Origin: Rhyzopertha dominica
Taxonomy: Eukaryota > Arthropoda > Insecta > Coleoptera > Bostrichidae
DNA: 64,000 nt
Assembly (NCBI GenBank): GCA_025024175.1
Contig: QCXZ01000137.1
Span: 78,926,680-78,990,679 of the forward strand
Reading direction: 5' to 3'
Below, piece after piece: positions 1 to 11,373 of the stretch. The notes beneath the pieces are model-generated. The model made no database searches, was not told the origin of the DNA, and saw only the letters and a list, made by a program, of their open reading frames with translations. The position numbers and the translations under genes are program-made. The stretch's first letter is position 1. Every line of letters starts with the position of its first letter.

Positions 1-1750
1 AATAATGACAACTAATGATATTGCATCATCTTTGATGGTATTGTACACCCGAAAATCCAAATTTTAGGGTTAATCTAGACCACAGTACTATAAAATAGTA
101 ATCTCTAGTGTTCTGTGTCTAACCACACGTCTTTTTGAAACGTGATATCCTTTTATTTCATTTTCAACATGACGGATGCCCTAGCAATCTACAGAAATAG
201 TTGATTAATTGTTGTACACAAATTTTTGGGAAAATTAATTTTTTACGGGGTCACATTCAGTAAATATTTACATCGAATCACTACCTATTCATGCACTCAA
301 CTGCACACCTTTAGAACATGTTAGAAACGGTGTTAAGAAATTTAGGTAAAAGAACGAAATAAGTATGTGTAGGTATGGATGGTTCTTATATAAACTAAAA
401 AATTACAAAAAGTAAACTTATTGGCGAGTTGTCCAGTTTCTAATTTGTTTAAATTCTTTATTTAGAGTTTAATTTTTATCATTTATTATAATGCATTGCA
501 TCAAAATAAAATAGGAATAAAAAAATTGTATTTGTGAAACTCAAATTGCATGGCATTCCCAATAACTTTTTTATTAGTGGTGATTCTCTCAGTTTTGCTT
601 ATAATAATACCGAATCAGCTCATTCTGTATACATTCGATTTACAAGCAGGATCCCATTCCCAAATGCCATTCCAAAACTCATTTTTTGTCCATTATACCT
701 CTTGTTAGTGTATAGTAGCGCACCTATATTGTGTCCGAAAATAGAACTACCTGCGTGTGGTCATTCATTCGATTGTCAAATAATCCAATCTCCATTGTAA
801 AGTTCATTGTGTTGTCTATGACACTGGACTGCATTGTTGATACGAATATAATATTTGCGTGTTTGAATAGAATTATAGCATTAAAACCATATCTTACTAC
901 AACGCAGTAAAAGTGTGTAGTATATTTATGGTTACAAAAAAGCTCTGCATCGTTATTAAATATAGATTTGTTGTTTGGTGCTCTAGAGCCATCTCAGACA
1001 AGATATACTTACGATACATATTTCACATACGTGAACGACATATTTCGTTTGAAGTGTTGTACTTATTGCAGTTTTATGTTATACGATTAAAAATACATTT
1101 CAGACTATACATTATATCTGTCTACATTAAAATGTCACAATTTTCATTCACAAGCAGCGTAAATATTAACATAGAGTAGTAAGGAGTTTTACTTTCCCTG
1201 ATCTTAGTACCTTTTCGTTAGCAGTATTAATGTTCTTTGTAACGAGTGTTCATAAAAAATGGGGTTCGAATGGGGGTCGAATTTTCGAGACGAGTTCCAG
1301 ATTTTGCATCGAATATCTCGATCTCGAAGACAATTCAATCAATCACAAAATATACAAATATTATGNTTGTCANTGATATTCTTTTAAAATATACATATTT
1401 GTGTAAAGCGAGAAAAATAAGCCTTAAGATAATGGCAAAAGTATGACTATTTACATCTAAAAGTTTATGTTACAGTAATAACATACTAATCTGTCACTTT
1501 AAGCAAAGTAGTTACACAACTACTATTAAGTCGGAATCCAGACTGGATGAAAGGCAGTATACTATAGCGATATAGTGTTGTGCCAACTAGAGAAAAGAGG
1601 TAACGACCTTTTAAGTAATTAAGCAAAGATTCTAAAATTTCTAATTTCCATCCACAATTTATGAGCAAATCTCCGATTTATTTGCTTTCGATTTGTAACA
1701 TGATGTCAAATATGCCCTCTAATGGGAAACTTGGTAACTTCAAAATACTT
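1..1750. other. AT-rich sequence, no gene recognised
   Basis: This stretch is AT-rich and broken by stops in all frames. The short open frames in it show no recognisable domain, signal peptide or splice-site pattern. Two ambiguous bases occur near 1366-1373. I see no transposon ends or tandem repeats here. Confidence 0.4.
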
Positions 1751-1759
1751 TTAGTGAAT

Positions 1760-1837
1760 TTCCCTGGTACGTTTTTATAAAAAAATCCCTCAAAGCAAAA
1801 GTGTGAGGGATTTTCAAGATACAGCTGCTCCGTACCG
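1760..1837. mobile_element. 78-bp hairpin mini-element with 9-bp direct repeats
   Basis: A short stretch is flanked on both sides by the 9-bp direct repeat TTAGTGAAT (1751-1759 and 1838-1846), which looks like a target-site duplication. Inside it, GGTACG near the left end is matched by CGTACC near the right end, and an inner stem AAATCCCTCA / TGAGGGATTT (about 1785-1815) closes a roughly 11-nt loop. It has no coding capacity. A 9-bp duplication would suit a MULE-type MITE, but the family is not established. Confidence 0.4.
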
Positions 1838-1849
1838 TTAGTGAATCAC

Positions 1850-2342
1850 CTTGTATATACTTGCAAAAACCCATTAAATCTCCTTATAATCATTATAATA
1901 TATCATACAGGTAATAATAACTTAAACTAATTATTAGCTTCTGTACGAAAGTAGTGATTTTTAGTATTTTTATTTGAACAATTATAAACAGCAAGTGAAG
2001 TATCCGATGCCTAGTGGCAATTAAAAAGCAAAATAGTGTTGATGGCTTCTCTCGAACAAGACAATCATAATAGAATTTGTGGCCAATTGTCAGTTGAAAG
2101 TTGTTATTACTTTTGAAGATATTCGTTGTCAAGTTTATATTGTGAATCCCATAAGCATAAGCTCATCGGCTGAGTGGTTTTATGCACAGGAGTAACAATC
2201 TCAAGAGTTAGACTTGATTTGACCTGATCTGAGTTTTCGATAAGGTGAATTCTTCATGTTGTGCTTCAATTTTTTACTTGTTTTGGCAATAATAGCTAAA
2301 TAAAAGAAACTGAAGTGACAGTGACATCATGCATGCCTTATA
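1850..2342. other. AT-rich spacer, no gene recognised
   Basis: Low-complexity AT-rich sequence between the mini-element and the DD41D transposon. No supported coding, RNA or repeat feature is visible. Confidence 0.35.
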
Positions 2343-2344
2343 TA

Positions 2345-3636
2345 CAGGATGTTTCACGAATGATAATGACCCTGACGAAATTAAAAATGCAACCCAAAAT
2401 ACATTTGCAGAGGTAACATTGATAATTGTTTATTCAAGAACATTAATGTAATAAATACTCAAAATGTCGCCCTCCGCTGTTTTCACAAGCTTGAATTCGT
2501 GGCTAAAACGATCTTTTAACATGCATTAACATTTCTGGAGTGATGGATCTACATGCATCACGTATTTTATTTTCTAAATGTTCTGCAGTCAATTGGTGTT
2601 TGGTATACTTGCTCTTTTACCATTCCCCGCAGAAAAAATCCAAAGGAGTAAGGTCCGGGCTTCTCGGTGGCCAAGGATTAATTGAACCTCTTCCTATCCA
2701 TCGGATAGGCAAAACCAAATCAAGATGATTTCGCACTATTCTATGATAACGCGCAGGTGCCCCATCTTGTTGGAACCATAGATCTTGTCTTACTTGTAAA
2801 TTTACATTTTGGAGAAGTACCGATAAAATGTTTTTAAAAAAATTTAGATAAGTATTGCTGTATAAACTATCGCGAAAAAATAAGGCCCAACAATTTGATT
2901 CCCCAATATATCGCACCAGACATTTGTCGAGTAGATAGTTTGAAAATGTCCTTCTCGAATCCAACTTGAGTTTTCTTGCGCTTAATAATGTAAATTATGT
3001 TTGTTAACTCCACCATTATTAGAAAATCTTGCTTCATCTGAGAAGCAAATGTCATAAATTCTCATATTCAAATTTTGGTGTTCCCGAAAAAAGTTACAAA
3101 AAGCCAGTCTTTTAGAATAATCTGTCTCCTGTAAGGCCTGAACCAATTGCAAGTGATACGGATGAAATTGATTGCCTTTAATTATTCGGTATACTTAAGA
3201 CAGACTAATACCGGTTGCTCTTGAGACTACCCTTTGACTAATATGATGATTTTCGTCAATCATTTCCAGTACTCTAATTTCATTGTCAGCTGCTCTTTCT
3301 CTTGACCTTTTCAGTGGTGGCCAGTTTGTCCTTAAAGTTAATTCAAGTCTCTTGAAAATTGTATCGGCAGGAGCTCTTTTATTTGGAAAACGTTGTCTGT
3401 ACAAACGGGCAGCAGCGGAAGCATTTTTCTTGCATTCCACATAAATCAAAACCATACCTGTTTTTTCATAATTTTAATAAATACAATGACAGGAACCATA
3501 GCGCATAAACGTCATGGATTCCCAATTTATTTTTAAAATAATACCATTATGTAAAATAACCACATTGGCTACGGGAATGTATTTTGGGTTGCATTTTTGT
3601 TTCCGTCAGGGTCATTATCATATGTGAAACATCCTG
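2345..3636 (-). mobile_element. Tc1/mariner-superfamily element, DD41D type, copy A
   Basis: A 1.29-kb element with terminal inverted repeats that start CAGGATGTTTCAC and continue about 57 bp (2345-2401 and about 3580-3636). It is flanked by the TA duplication typical of this superfamily (2343-2344 and 3637-3638). It carries a broken transposase on the minus strand. Copies of the same family occur at 43137-44293 and 61946-63381. The terminal sequence is well conserved among the copies, so the family spread fairly recently relative to the older relics in this window. Confidence 0.9.
2617..3455 (-). pseudogene. DD41D transposase, broken (copy A)
   Basis: The reading frame begins at 3455 with an insect-type helix-turn-helix region (ECKKNASAAARLYRQRFPN) and continues through a second helix-turn-helix segment containing HISQRVVSRATGISLS. 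It is then interrupted by a stop and by several frame changes between about 2960 and 3195. The catalytic C-terminal part is readable at 2617-2964: the second aspartate lies in QQDGAPARYH and the third in SPDLTPLDFF, with 41 residues between them by my count, hence DD41D. The first aspartate (CFSDEARF) lies near 3030-3045 in another frame. Such proteins bind their own terminal repeats and cut and paste the element; this copy cannot make a full product. Confidence 0.85.
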
Positions 3637-3639
3637 TAG

Positions 3640-4306
3640 ATATCCCATAAAACGTATCAATCGCAGGTTCGACTTGAATGAATATTTAACGACTGCATCT
3701 CCCTCTTCGACTTTTTGCCGCTACTAACCCTGAACATGGGGACTTTGTACAAAGGGGACACATTAGAAGGAAATCGATAAAAGATTACCGCCACCGGTAA
3801 GTATCTCAGTCTTGATTCTTTCTGTTCAGAATGCGCCATCAAGTCCTCCATTCACCGCCGCCGTATCAAAGGAGGCGTATTACGTATTCAGCCGAAGGAA
3901 TAAGTGACTGATACGGTGGAAAGGGGGCCATCGGGCGGATAATTATTTCGCGCGAGCCACTTTTGAATGTCGCAGGTGATAATTCGGATCCGAACTCCAT
4001 CAGCGGGAATGTTATTAGGTAACGCTCCCGCCGTGATTGTTAATTTCCGCAGCGAAACTGTGGCGTCGCGGTTTCCTACAGCATTTCCGAATCAATTGCG
4101 GCCTGACTTGTTCCTTCGCCACAGCGCAGTTGGTGCTTACACAGCACCATTGGACAATTAATTACTCCTGCGAAATCTTGTTACGGGTTCGATGAGGGTC
4201 GGCTGGGAAAAGGTTGCTCATTGCTGGGTTCAGGGGTTTTCAACTCCACATTTCTTGTTTTGATTCTACAACAGATTCTAACTCTAAATTAAACAACTCG
4301 CAGATG
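3640..4306. other. Unique sequence with a GC-richer patch, no gene recognised
   Basis: About 3830-4200 is clearly richer in G+C than its surroundings. The short open frames on both strands here (for example 3967-4161 plus) have no recognisable domain. It may be old host non-coding DNA, but nothing decides that. Confidence 0.3.
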
Positions 4307-4314
4307 GAAGCAAC

Positions 4315-6066
4315 CAAGGGCGGATCCAGCTTTCAAATCAGGGGGGGTCACCTAGTCAGGAGAGGCTACAATTTTATTAAAATAATCTAATTGAAAAGAA
4401 ATAGTTTTTTATTGTTATAAGTCAAAATAATTGTAATAAAATTGCAAAATTAATTTTTCGTTTTCTTTTTCTTCTCGAAAAACGAATTGTGACTTCCACT
4501 TCAGTCGGTATGTTTCTCTAAACGCGGAGTCCAGTTCAAAAAATCAGAAATTCATTGATGAGTGCACAAATGAAACTGACAATCACGTGTTGTTTTTATC
4601 TCATTAAAGAAATGAATTCGGATTTTAGTAAAGGTGAAAACAATGAAAAAAAATAAAATCGTCACAGGTAAGGCACTAAGGGTTGACATTAATTAATTAT
4701 TAGCTGTGCTTTCGTTTTTATTGGCAAATTTTACAAAAACAAGCCATCTTTTATACAAAGAAAACGATATCAAAGCACTACGTGACACATGATAGATTAA
4801 ACTATAACCTCCTTTAGACTTTTTAGAATTACACCATTCAATATGGCTTCCGACGGGCAGGCAATGCGCGCATAGGAAACCGTAGAAACTTAAAACGTAC
4901 TGCTAAAGTTGGGTCGTTCGATTCTAACGATTCATGCCTTGATTCGTTTGATTTGACTCACAGCTAATGAATTAATCGTTTAAACTTGAATTAGGGTTGA
5001 GGCATGATGCACAAAAAAACTCTAAATCAATTAAGAACAACCTAGTTGTGCCGTTTGAGAAATGCGGAATGTAAGACTTGTTTATCTGTTTCCACGAGAA
5101 TAATGCGGTTTGCAACTGTACTCTCCACTAATGTAATCTTTTGTGTCCCAAAGAAGTAGGAAAATCGTTTGGTTACCCCGATTACTTACTAATATATGTT
5201 AAACAAGTATGTGATCCAGATATCAAAAAAAAAATTTATGAAATTTTTTAAATTCAATGTATTCGACTAATGGAAAGGTCAACAAAACGGAGAAATTGGA
5301 AACAAATTAATTACCATTTTAGTTTTAGCATGTACCTAATAGGCTTTAGCCATAATATACTCATCTATATTTTCTGCTCAAAAATCTACGCCAAAGTGCT
5401 TTATCTAGAAAATTAGATATTACGCGTAAATACCCATCACTGAAACAAGGGTATAATAATTATCAGCAAATATCAAACCATTATAATTCTACTATACATA
5501 CTGATTTGTTAGGTATGATTTTTTTATCGTTAAAGCAATAGTAAATAAAAAAAATCAAAAAGTTAACACTGCTACAGTTACTGGTTACGCTACGCACTTT
5601 GCAACTCTCTTTAACAAGGTCTTACAGCTTGGTAACTCGTTTTTCGTAATGATTCATGAACGATTTGAATGATTCGAATCTACACGATTGGAGGAATGAT
5701 TTGATTAGAATTAAAAGTCTCAGCTCTAGTGATTGATATTAGTATTAAGTAATGCGATTTCTATGACAGAGCGTTAGAAGTAGCATTGTTTTTATGTATA
5801 CCCTTCCATCGACATTTCGAAAATCACGTGTTCTAAACAGCTAAACTTTCAAAAATCAAAAATGCTGTCATACAATTTCCCCCAAAATTATGTTGTCACT
5901 CGTTACTCTTGGAATAAATTGCGACGTTGTAATTTTTTGATTAAAACGGATAATAGTGCTTGTCGTTGGTGGATGTAGGCACTCGCCATCATAGAAAGTA
6001 CTTCCCCCAGCCCAGGCCCAGGGGGGGGGGTCATGACCCCCATGGCCCCCCCTGGATCCGCCCTTG
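4315..6066. mobile_element. hAT-like non-autonomous element, 1.75 kb
   Basis: The left end CAAGGGCGGATCCAG (4315-4329) is the exact reverse complement of the right end (6052-6066). An identical 8-bp sequence GAAGCAAC flanks both ends (4307-4314 and 6067-6074), the duplication length made by hAT-superfamily transposases. G-runs sit just inside each end, around 4345 and 6020. The interior is AT-rich and I cannot recognise a transposase, so the copy is probably non-autonomous. The superfamily assignment rests on duplication length and end structure alone. Confidence 0.8.
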
Positions 6067-6244
6067 GAAGCAACACTGAAGTAGTAACAATTATTAAAAC
6101 TTGTGTTGTTGCTTGTTCTATAAGGCTGTTCTGCGAGAACCTGTAGTTAGAAGTATTAATTGTATACATGTTGTTGTCAGTAAACCTAATAATGACACAT
6201 CGATATCCTTTCAAGGGCACAACTGACAAGTTTTTGATAAAAAA

Positions 6245-6335
6245 TATCTTTGCTTGCGCTGTGATTCGAACTCAGATCTTCTAATTTACGCCTAGCCGCG
6301 CTGTCGTTACGCTATGAGAGACCAGGCTAGGAATT
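6245..6335 (-). repeat. tRNA-like / SINE-type relic
   Basis: Read on the minus strand, this stretch holds an A-box-like TAGCGTAACGACAGCGC and, about 40 bases on, a B-box-like GAGTTCGAATC. The latter sits in a near-perfect T-arm (CTGAG, loop TTCGAAT, CACAG). The spacing suits a tRNA or a tRNA-derived SINE head with RNA polymerase III promoter boxes. A convincing acceptor stem is not visible, so I call it a relic or SINE head, not a functional tRNA. Confidence 0.5.
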
Positions 6336-6582
6336 CTGACGAAAGATATATATTGCAGAAGACAAATCGAAGCCGTGTGTAGTGATCCCAGATAAATTTC
6401 GTTATATGACACCACACACCATCTCTCAATTATTGTCTTTTGTTTACAATGAACCCTTAGTTGCAAAAAATCCCCTAATTAGCATAAACCGACAGATGCT
6501 CGGACAAGCCACTGGCATCTATCAGGACCGTCTTGAGAAAAACAAAGTAAGAGAGTTATTCATATTTATTTATTTATCTATT

Positions 6583-7215
6583 TTAATCACTTTTACTTCT
6601 AACCTCATCAGTGTCTTCTTCATCGCTGTCTTCCGCTATAACAAAATTAGGAATATTCGCGGATACATAAAAATCTTCCACTTCTTGAAGCTGTTTCACA
6701 CAGTTTTCCCATAAGGGCTGGTCGATTTTTTCCACTTCTGCTCGTATCAAGTCTATGACAGCAGAACTGAGACTTTTCTTAATAAAATACGTTAGCATTT
6801 AATAATTACTAACAAACTAGTTATCTGTTTTCTTACCAAAATTTTCTTCGATTCCAGCAAAACTCCTCTTCTTTTTACGCTTTTACCTTCCACAGTGCCT
6901 CCTTGTAAAATAGTTTGTACTGAAGAATGGACAACCGTATCAATTTACTGGCTTCTTCAATGGGTGAAACTATTCTTTTCTCAAAAGTGAATCGTAGAGA
7001 TTGAAGATTACTTCTTTAGCATCGGGATGGAGATGACGCTTTTTCTTGGGGGGGGGGGGGTCTTCTTGATCGGATCTTTCGTCATCCTGTTGGTCTTGAA
7101 TGGGACCATTTTCCTCTTCTTGCTGATCCTGAAAAGCACCTATTTCTACATCTTGTTGGTCCTGAAAAGGACCGATTTGTTGTTCATCTTCATGATTCTC
7201 CCAAGGATGAAACAT
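6583..7215 (-). pseudogene. IS630-like DDE transposase, core deleted
   Basis: The 5' part (from 7215 down to about 6880) encodes an acidic leader with three 11-residue repeats (variants of GPFQDQQDVEI), a basic PPPPKKKRHLHPDAK segment, and the conserved start of the DNA-binding domain (VIFNLYDSLLRKE). It then degenerates. The 3' part (6798-6583) encodes a C-terminal tail with LWENCVKQLQEVEDFY and an acidic end, as in this insect transposase family. Nothing between them resembles the catalytic core, so the D, D and E residues are missing. The frames are broken near 6880 and a G homopolymer lies at about 7049-7060. It is a dead, internally deleted relative of the copies at 15, 17 and 41 kb. Confidence 0.7.
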
Positions 7216-7219
7216 CTCA

Positions 7220-8150
7220 CTTCACAACTCGACAAGTCACAACTGACAGAAGAAGTAAAATTTTGAAATTTGTTGGTGATACAGAACCAACATAATTTTA
7301 TAATCTGTTCGTTATTTCGGAGCAAGAATTTCAACCGCATCATAAAATGGCTACCTGCGCTTCAAGCCTGTCTTAAAACTATTTAATTACAATGTACCTT
7401 TTACAAACAGGTCGGGATCAGAGGGCGTCATCGAAACAGATTATTCAGTAATGTTGCTGCCCCAATTTCTAAGAATGCTATTAATTATGATCCTAAATAA
7501 ATGGCCATTGTAGAAGTATTTAACTCCTCTTAACAATAGTAGGCTCATAAAACGAATTTCGTTTTGGAATACAATAGTATGTTACCTAACGTCAATTGGG
7601 TTTAGATTTCAACCCTGTATCAATGGCACCTGCTATGACGTTATCTGTCGTATTGAAAGATAACAAATTTCCTCTTGCAAAGTAAAATATATGTTATGTA
7701 ACAATTTTTAGCACCACTAATAGATTTAATGTAAAATTTTGGTCAACTCATGTGCACTGCTTATTGAATTAATTAAAAAAGGATATTCCAAAGCATTACA
7801 AAACATTACATTGGACCAAGAGAGTTACGAGTGTTCAGTAAAGTAAAGTAAAGACATTGCAGATAACAAAGTAACAACAAAAACGCTCTGCCAATTACTT
7901 AATAAGTATTAGTTTAATATAGCGGAATATATATTGGAATACAACTATCTAATTTACTATTGGTTAGTACACTGAAAAGTGCAATACAGGTATTCACGAA
8001 CAGTTATGGAGATCACAAGAATAGGTAAAATACGTAACCAAAACATTCAAGAAGACTTTAATTGCAAACAAAATCAACTGAAATGGTTTAGTCAACAGAG
8101 GATGAAGATAAATTGAACAACAAACTTGTTTAGATGGGGCATCATGTTAA
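7220..8150. other. AT-rich sequence, no gene recognised
   Basis: No domain, transposon end or tandem repeat could be supported here. It probably includes the untranslated flank of the IS630-like relic on its left side. Confidence 0.3.
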
Positions 8151-8159
8151 GAAAAGGTT

Positions 8160-9360
8160 AAGAAAACAAACTCTAATAAAATTTATAGACTTAAGCTTAA
8201 TATTAGATCAGGATTTAAAACTGAAGATGAGTGGTTTTATAACTTGTCCGCTACAGTTAAACCTGCATATCCCTTTTATCAAAATTCAGTTCTAAAACAA
8301 TAGTAAAAGGTATTTATATGGGAAAATTGTTAGCAGATATTGAACATCCTTTATCTTTGGTTAATGCTCAATGTAGGAATTTTTATGTAGCTAAAACAAC
8401 TAGCTTAATTACAAATTATATACACAAATATAAGGACTACATTGATAAAACAGACAGTAACCAGAACGTTTTTTTTTTAATCATGAAGACTTAATTAACG
8501 CTCTGTAGTGATAAAGCTGGAGTTACGGTAATTATGAACAATTACCAATACCAAAAAATATGTTGACGATCTAATACTCATATTACCTTCGACAGGTATT
8601 GGAGAAATTTTACTAAAATTTAATGTGTATGATACTAATATTAATTTTGCAGTTGACAGAGACCTAAGGCGTCGGGTAGATACATTAATTTCCGGCCAGA
8701 TAATTCTATGCAAATTAAACTTAATCTTGTCAGACAAATGAAGCTTAGTATTAACGAATTTGTCATTCTAGTTTTGTTGCTAAAAATCGTAAACTTTGAA
8801 AATTACTGCTCCTCTAAAATTCTTATCCAGTTGTTTTAATTAACAGGTTGTTATACTCCACTGCAGAAACTCAACTTTAGGCTGTTCAAGAAGAAGGTAT
8901 AATACCATGACATGACGAGTCATAATTAGAGTAATTTTAATAAAATTTTAACTGAGGTTCCACGTTATGGATCATTGCTTAATATAACAAAATGGTCTTT
9001 CTAGCAAAATTATTAACACGTTTAGAAAAGAAAATATTAAAATTTCGGTTTGGGGCTTTATTTAAAACTTCAGTTAATTTTAAATTAAATGTTATTTACA
9101 GTTTGAGTTATATGGATAGTGATGTGTATGTGGGACAGACTACACAGTGGGTGAAAATATATTAGCTTTACACAAAGGTGATATTAGGAAAAGAAGAGAC
9201 AGATGTGTATTAGCTACGCATTCGTTGATTGATATCGAATCAACTGGGAAGATATAAAGATTCTTGATATGTAATCTAATTCACACAGGAGATTCGTTTT
9301 AGAAATTTAGAAAATGATACCCAAAATTTAAGTTATAAATATTTATTGTCGGAAGAAATT
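8160..9360 (+). pseudogene. Penelope-like retroelement relic, RT palm deleted
   Basis: Several frames together give a decayed Penelope-like protein. Around 8500-8560 the N-terminal RT motif reads SDKAGVTVIMNNYQY (family form: ADKG.VTV). Around 8620-8700 there is a segment like the RT C-terminal region (YDTNINFAVDRDLRR). At 9118-9230 the GIY-YIG endonuclease module reads DVYVGQTTQW followed by LHKGDIRKRRDRCVLATHS. The central RT motifs, including the YxDD box, are absent between about 8600 and 8640, and stops and frame changes are frequent. It belongs to a different subfamily from the element at 21.9-24.5 kb. Confidence 0.7.
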
Positions 9361-9379
9361 AACACTTGTCTTGCTTAGG

Positions 9380-10285
9380 GGTATAGTTTTTGGGTTTTAT
9401 ACTTTTATTATCGTCGAAATTACGTAGCCTTGATTCATTTGCACCTGTAAATTTGTTGACACCTGATATTTTTTTTGGATCATTTTTACTGGCTACTGGA
9501 ACAATTAAATAATTTATCAAGTTTGAATCCTTTTGGTGGTTAGACACACTTATATATATTTGAAACGATAGTTGTTCTTGAAGATTTGGCTTTGCCCAGC
9601 AAGCACATTTAATACTGTTTTAACCCGTAGATATTTAGAACGATCAGTTACCAACCTGTTGCTGTGGGAGCAAGATTCGTTTGAGCACTCCCATTAAGAT
9701 AGCGTTGATCCGGGTTGACAAAGTGAGAGCTGTTAACAAAGTTCGGACCCTAATTAGGGATTGCGACTAGCGCACGCTTCGGATAACGTTTTTAAGGATT
9801 AGGCAACAAATTAAAATCACTCCTTTGTGTTAAGCAGTCGGCCGTTCATTTATCAATCGAGTTGTAAAAATGGAACCTATAAATGGTTGCCCTGTTCGAG
9901 TCAGTAATTCACTTGCCTGATCAATAAGCGTTTCAGAGTAATTAGTTTCGCTCCTCTGGCTGAGGGAAAATTAGGTTGACGCACACAAACTGTATTCCAA
10001 TCTTACCGGAACCAAGCGAACAATAATTTCCAGTAACACGAAAAGGTTAAAAGATGATCGATACGTTGAGGAACGGCTTAAAACGCGAGAGTCATAAATT
10101 CAAGGTGACCCACAAACACTGAAGTTAATTGTTCGCGGTTCCTAAGTTGAAAGAGGAATGTCTGGAAGACTAAGAAAACTATGTGTGTTCAATGTGATAT
10201 TTTCGTACCTGAAATAGAAGCAGCTTTGTTAGAACTATTAAACATTTTTTTGCATTTTCGTAAATGATAATTTAGTTGCCTATAT
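9380..10285. other. Unique-looking sequence, no gene recognised
   Basis: The segment 9590-10150 has more even base composition than the flanks but no supported reading frame. I see no transposon ends. Confidence 0.3.
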
Positions 10286-10435
10286 TCTTAGTGACTTTGT
10301 TGCGCTCCATTTAAATGAACCACCTCGTATGATTCAATAATTGTTATGTTATTGAAAAATCCTAAAAGATGTCAATTTTTGTTTCTAGGGGACACATTTC
10401 GACAGTAATGGTTCTTAGCCCCCTTCTCCCCGCCA
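10285..10435. repeat. Dispersed repeat, shared with 20320-20445
   Basis: This stretch shares a run of similar sequence with 20320-20445: a CCACxTCGTAT block, then TAATTGTTATGTT, then GTCAA.TTTTGTTTCT and a GGGGACA-type block. The layout resembles the subterminal part of a Tc1/mariner-type end, but no terminus or TA duplication is visible. It is a degraded solo end or MITE fragment. Confidence 0.45.
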
Positions 10436-11115
10436 CTCTACTCACATTACAAGTCAATAAGTTTAAATGGGAAGACCCTTCTTAAAATTAAAAAGCCTTT
10501 CAATTTTCTATTCATAACCATATCAGAATATTTGATATTAAGCAAATTATTAACAGAAAATCGAAATCAAAAAAAAATCTAAATCGACATCGACCAACAT
10601 TTTTCGAGAATTTCATCATTCAAAACATAATGAGATGTTCACATTTTAGGACCGAATGTATTGACATTAGACGTACACACATACATACATACTTATGCTC
10701 TATACAATGTCACCTACAAGAAATATTCAATAACTGTCTGAATAAGTCGAAACAAAGTCACTTTCACTGTCACTATCTGCTTATAAACTAATTATTATAC
10801 TGTTACAGAAGAGTCCAGAAGTCGTAAAACAATTTTCTTCATCATTCGTCTAATTCTGGTTTCAGAACCCGTATAAATATTTTCGTTCTTGAATTTTTGG
10901 AGGATTCTCCTCACTGTAGGTGTCTAATAAATTTGAAATGGGCATGTTTTAGTGAAACGAATAAAATAATGACGGTAACCAAACCATACCTCTTTTCTCA
11001 CATGTACCAATTGATGATGTTGCGACGAAGTCATGTCAAAATCGTCTAGGCTCGTTTTGGTTGTAGTCTTTCTTAGTTTTTTTTTGTCTGGTATCAAAAA
11101 ACTGCCTTGTTCGCC
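10435..11115. other. AT-rich spacer, no gene recognised
   Basis: No coding or structural feature is supported. A short CATA microsatellite lies at about 10678-10695. Confidence 0.3.
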
Positions 11116-11203
11116 AAGATTTATTTAAATACATTAGATACATACACCTTGAAATGCCAGTTTCGCACTACTACTAAATAATTATAACATATGTTATATT
11201 ATG

Positions 11204-11373
11204 TAGCACGTAATGTTATATAACATAACATATGTTATGTTAAGTTGCATGTTATGTTATATAACATAACATGAGTTATGTTAAATTGCATATTATGTGA
11301 TGTAACATAACATATGTTATGTTAAGTTGCATGTTATGTTATATAACATAACATATGTTACATTAATTTGCAT
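11204..11373. repeat. 41-bp tandem palindromic repeats, about four copies
   Basis: Units start at 11204, 11245, 11286 and 11327, a fixed 41-bp period, and a fifth breaks off at 11373 where the LINE begins. Each unit is TTGCATGTTATGTTATATAA followed by CATAACATATGTTATGTTAAG with a few changes. The core TAACATAACATATGTTATGTTA is self-complementary, so each unit can fold on itself. Confidence 0.9.

Noticed and set aside
7027..7266. Plus-strand hydrophobic frame of 79 codons as a membrane protein
   Set aside because: It is the antisense of the acidic QDQQ-repeat leader of the IS630-like relic; the hydrophobicity is a by-product of the acidic codons on the other strand.
11204..11373. CRISPR-like array
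   Set aside because: The 41-bp units are directly adjacent with no spacers, are palindromic and lie in a eukaryotic foldback element.
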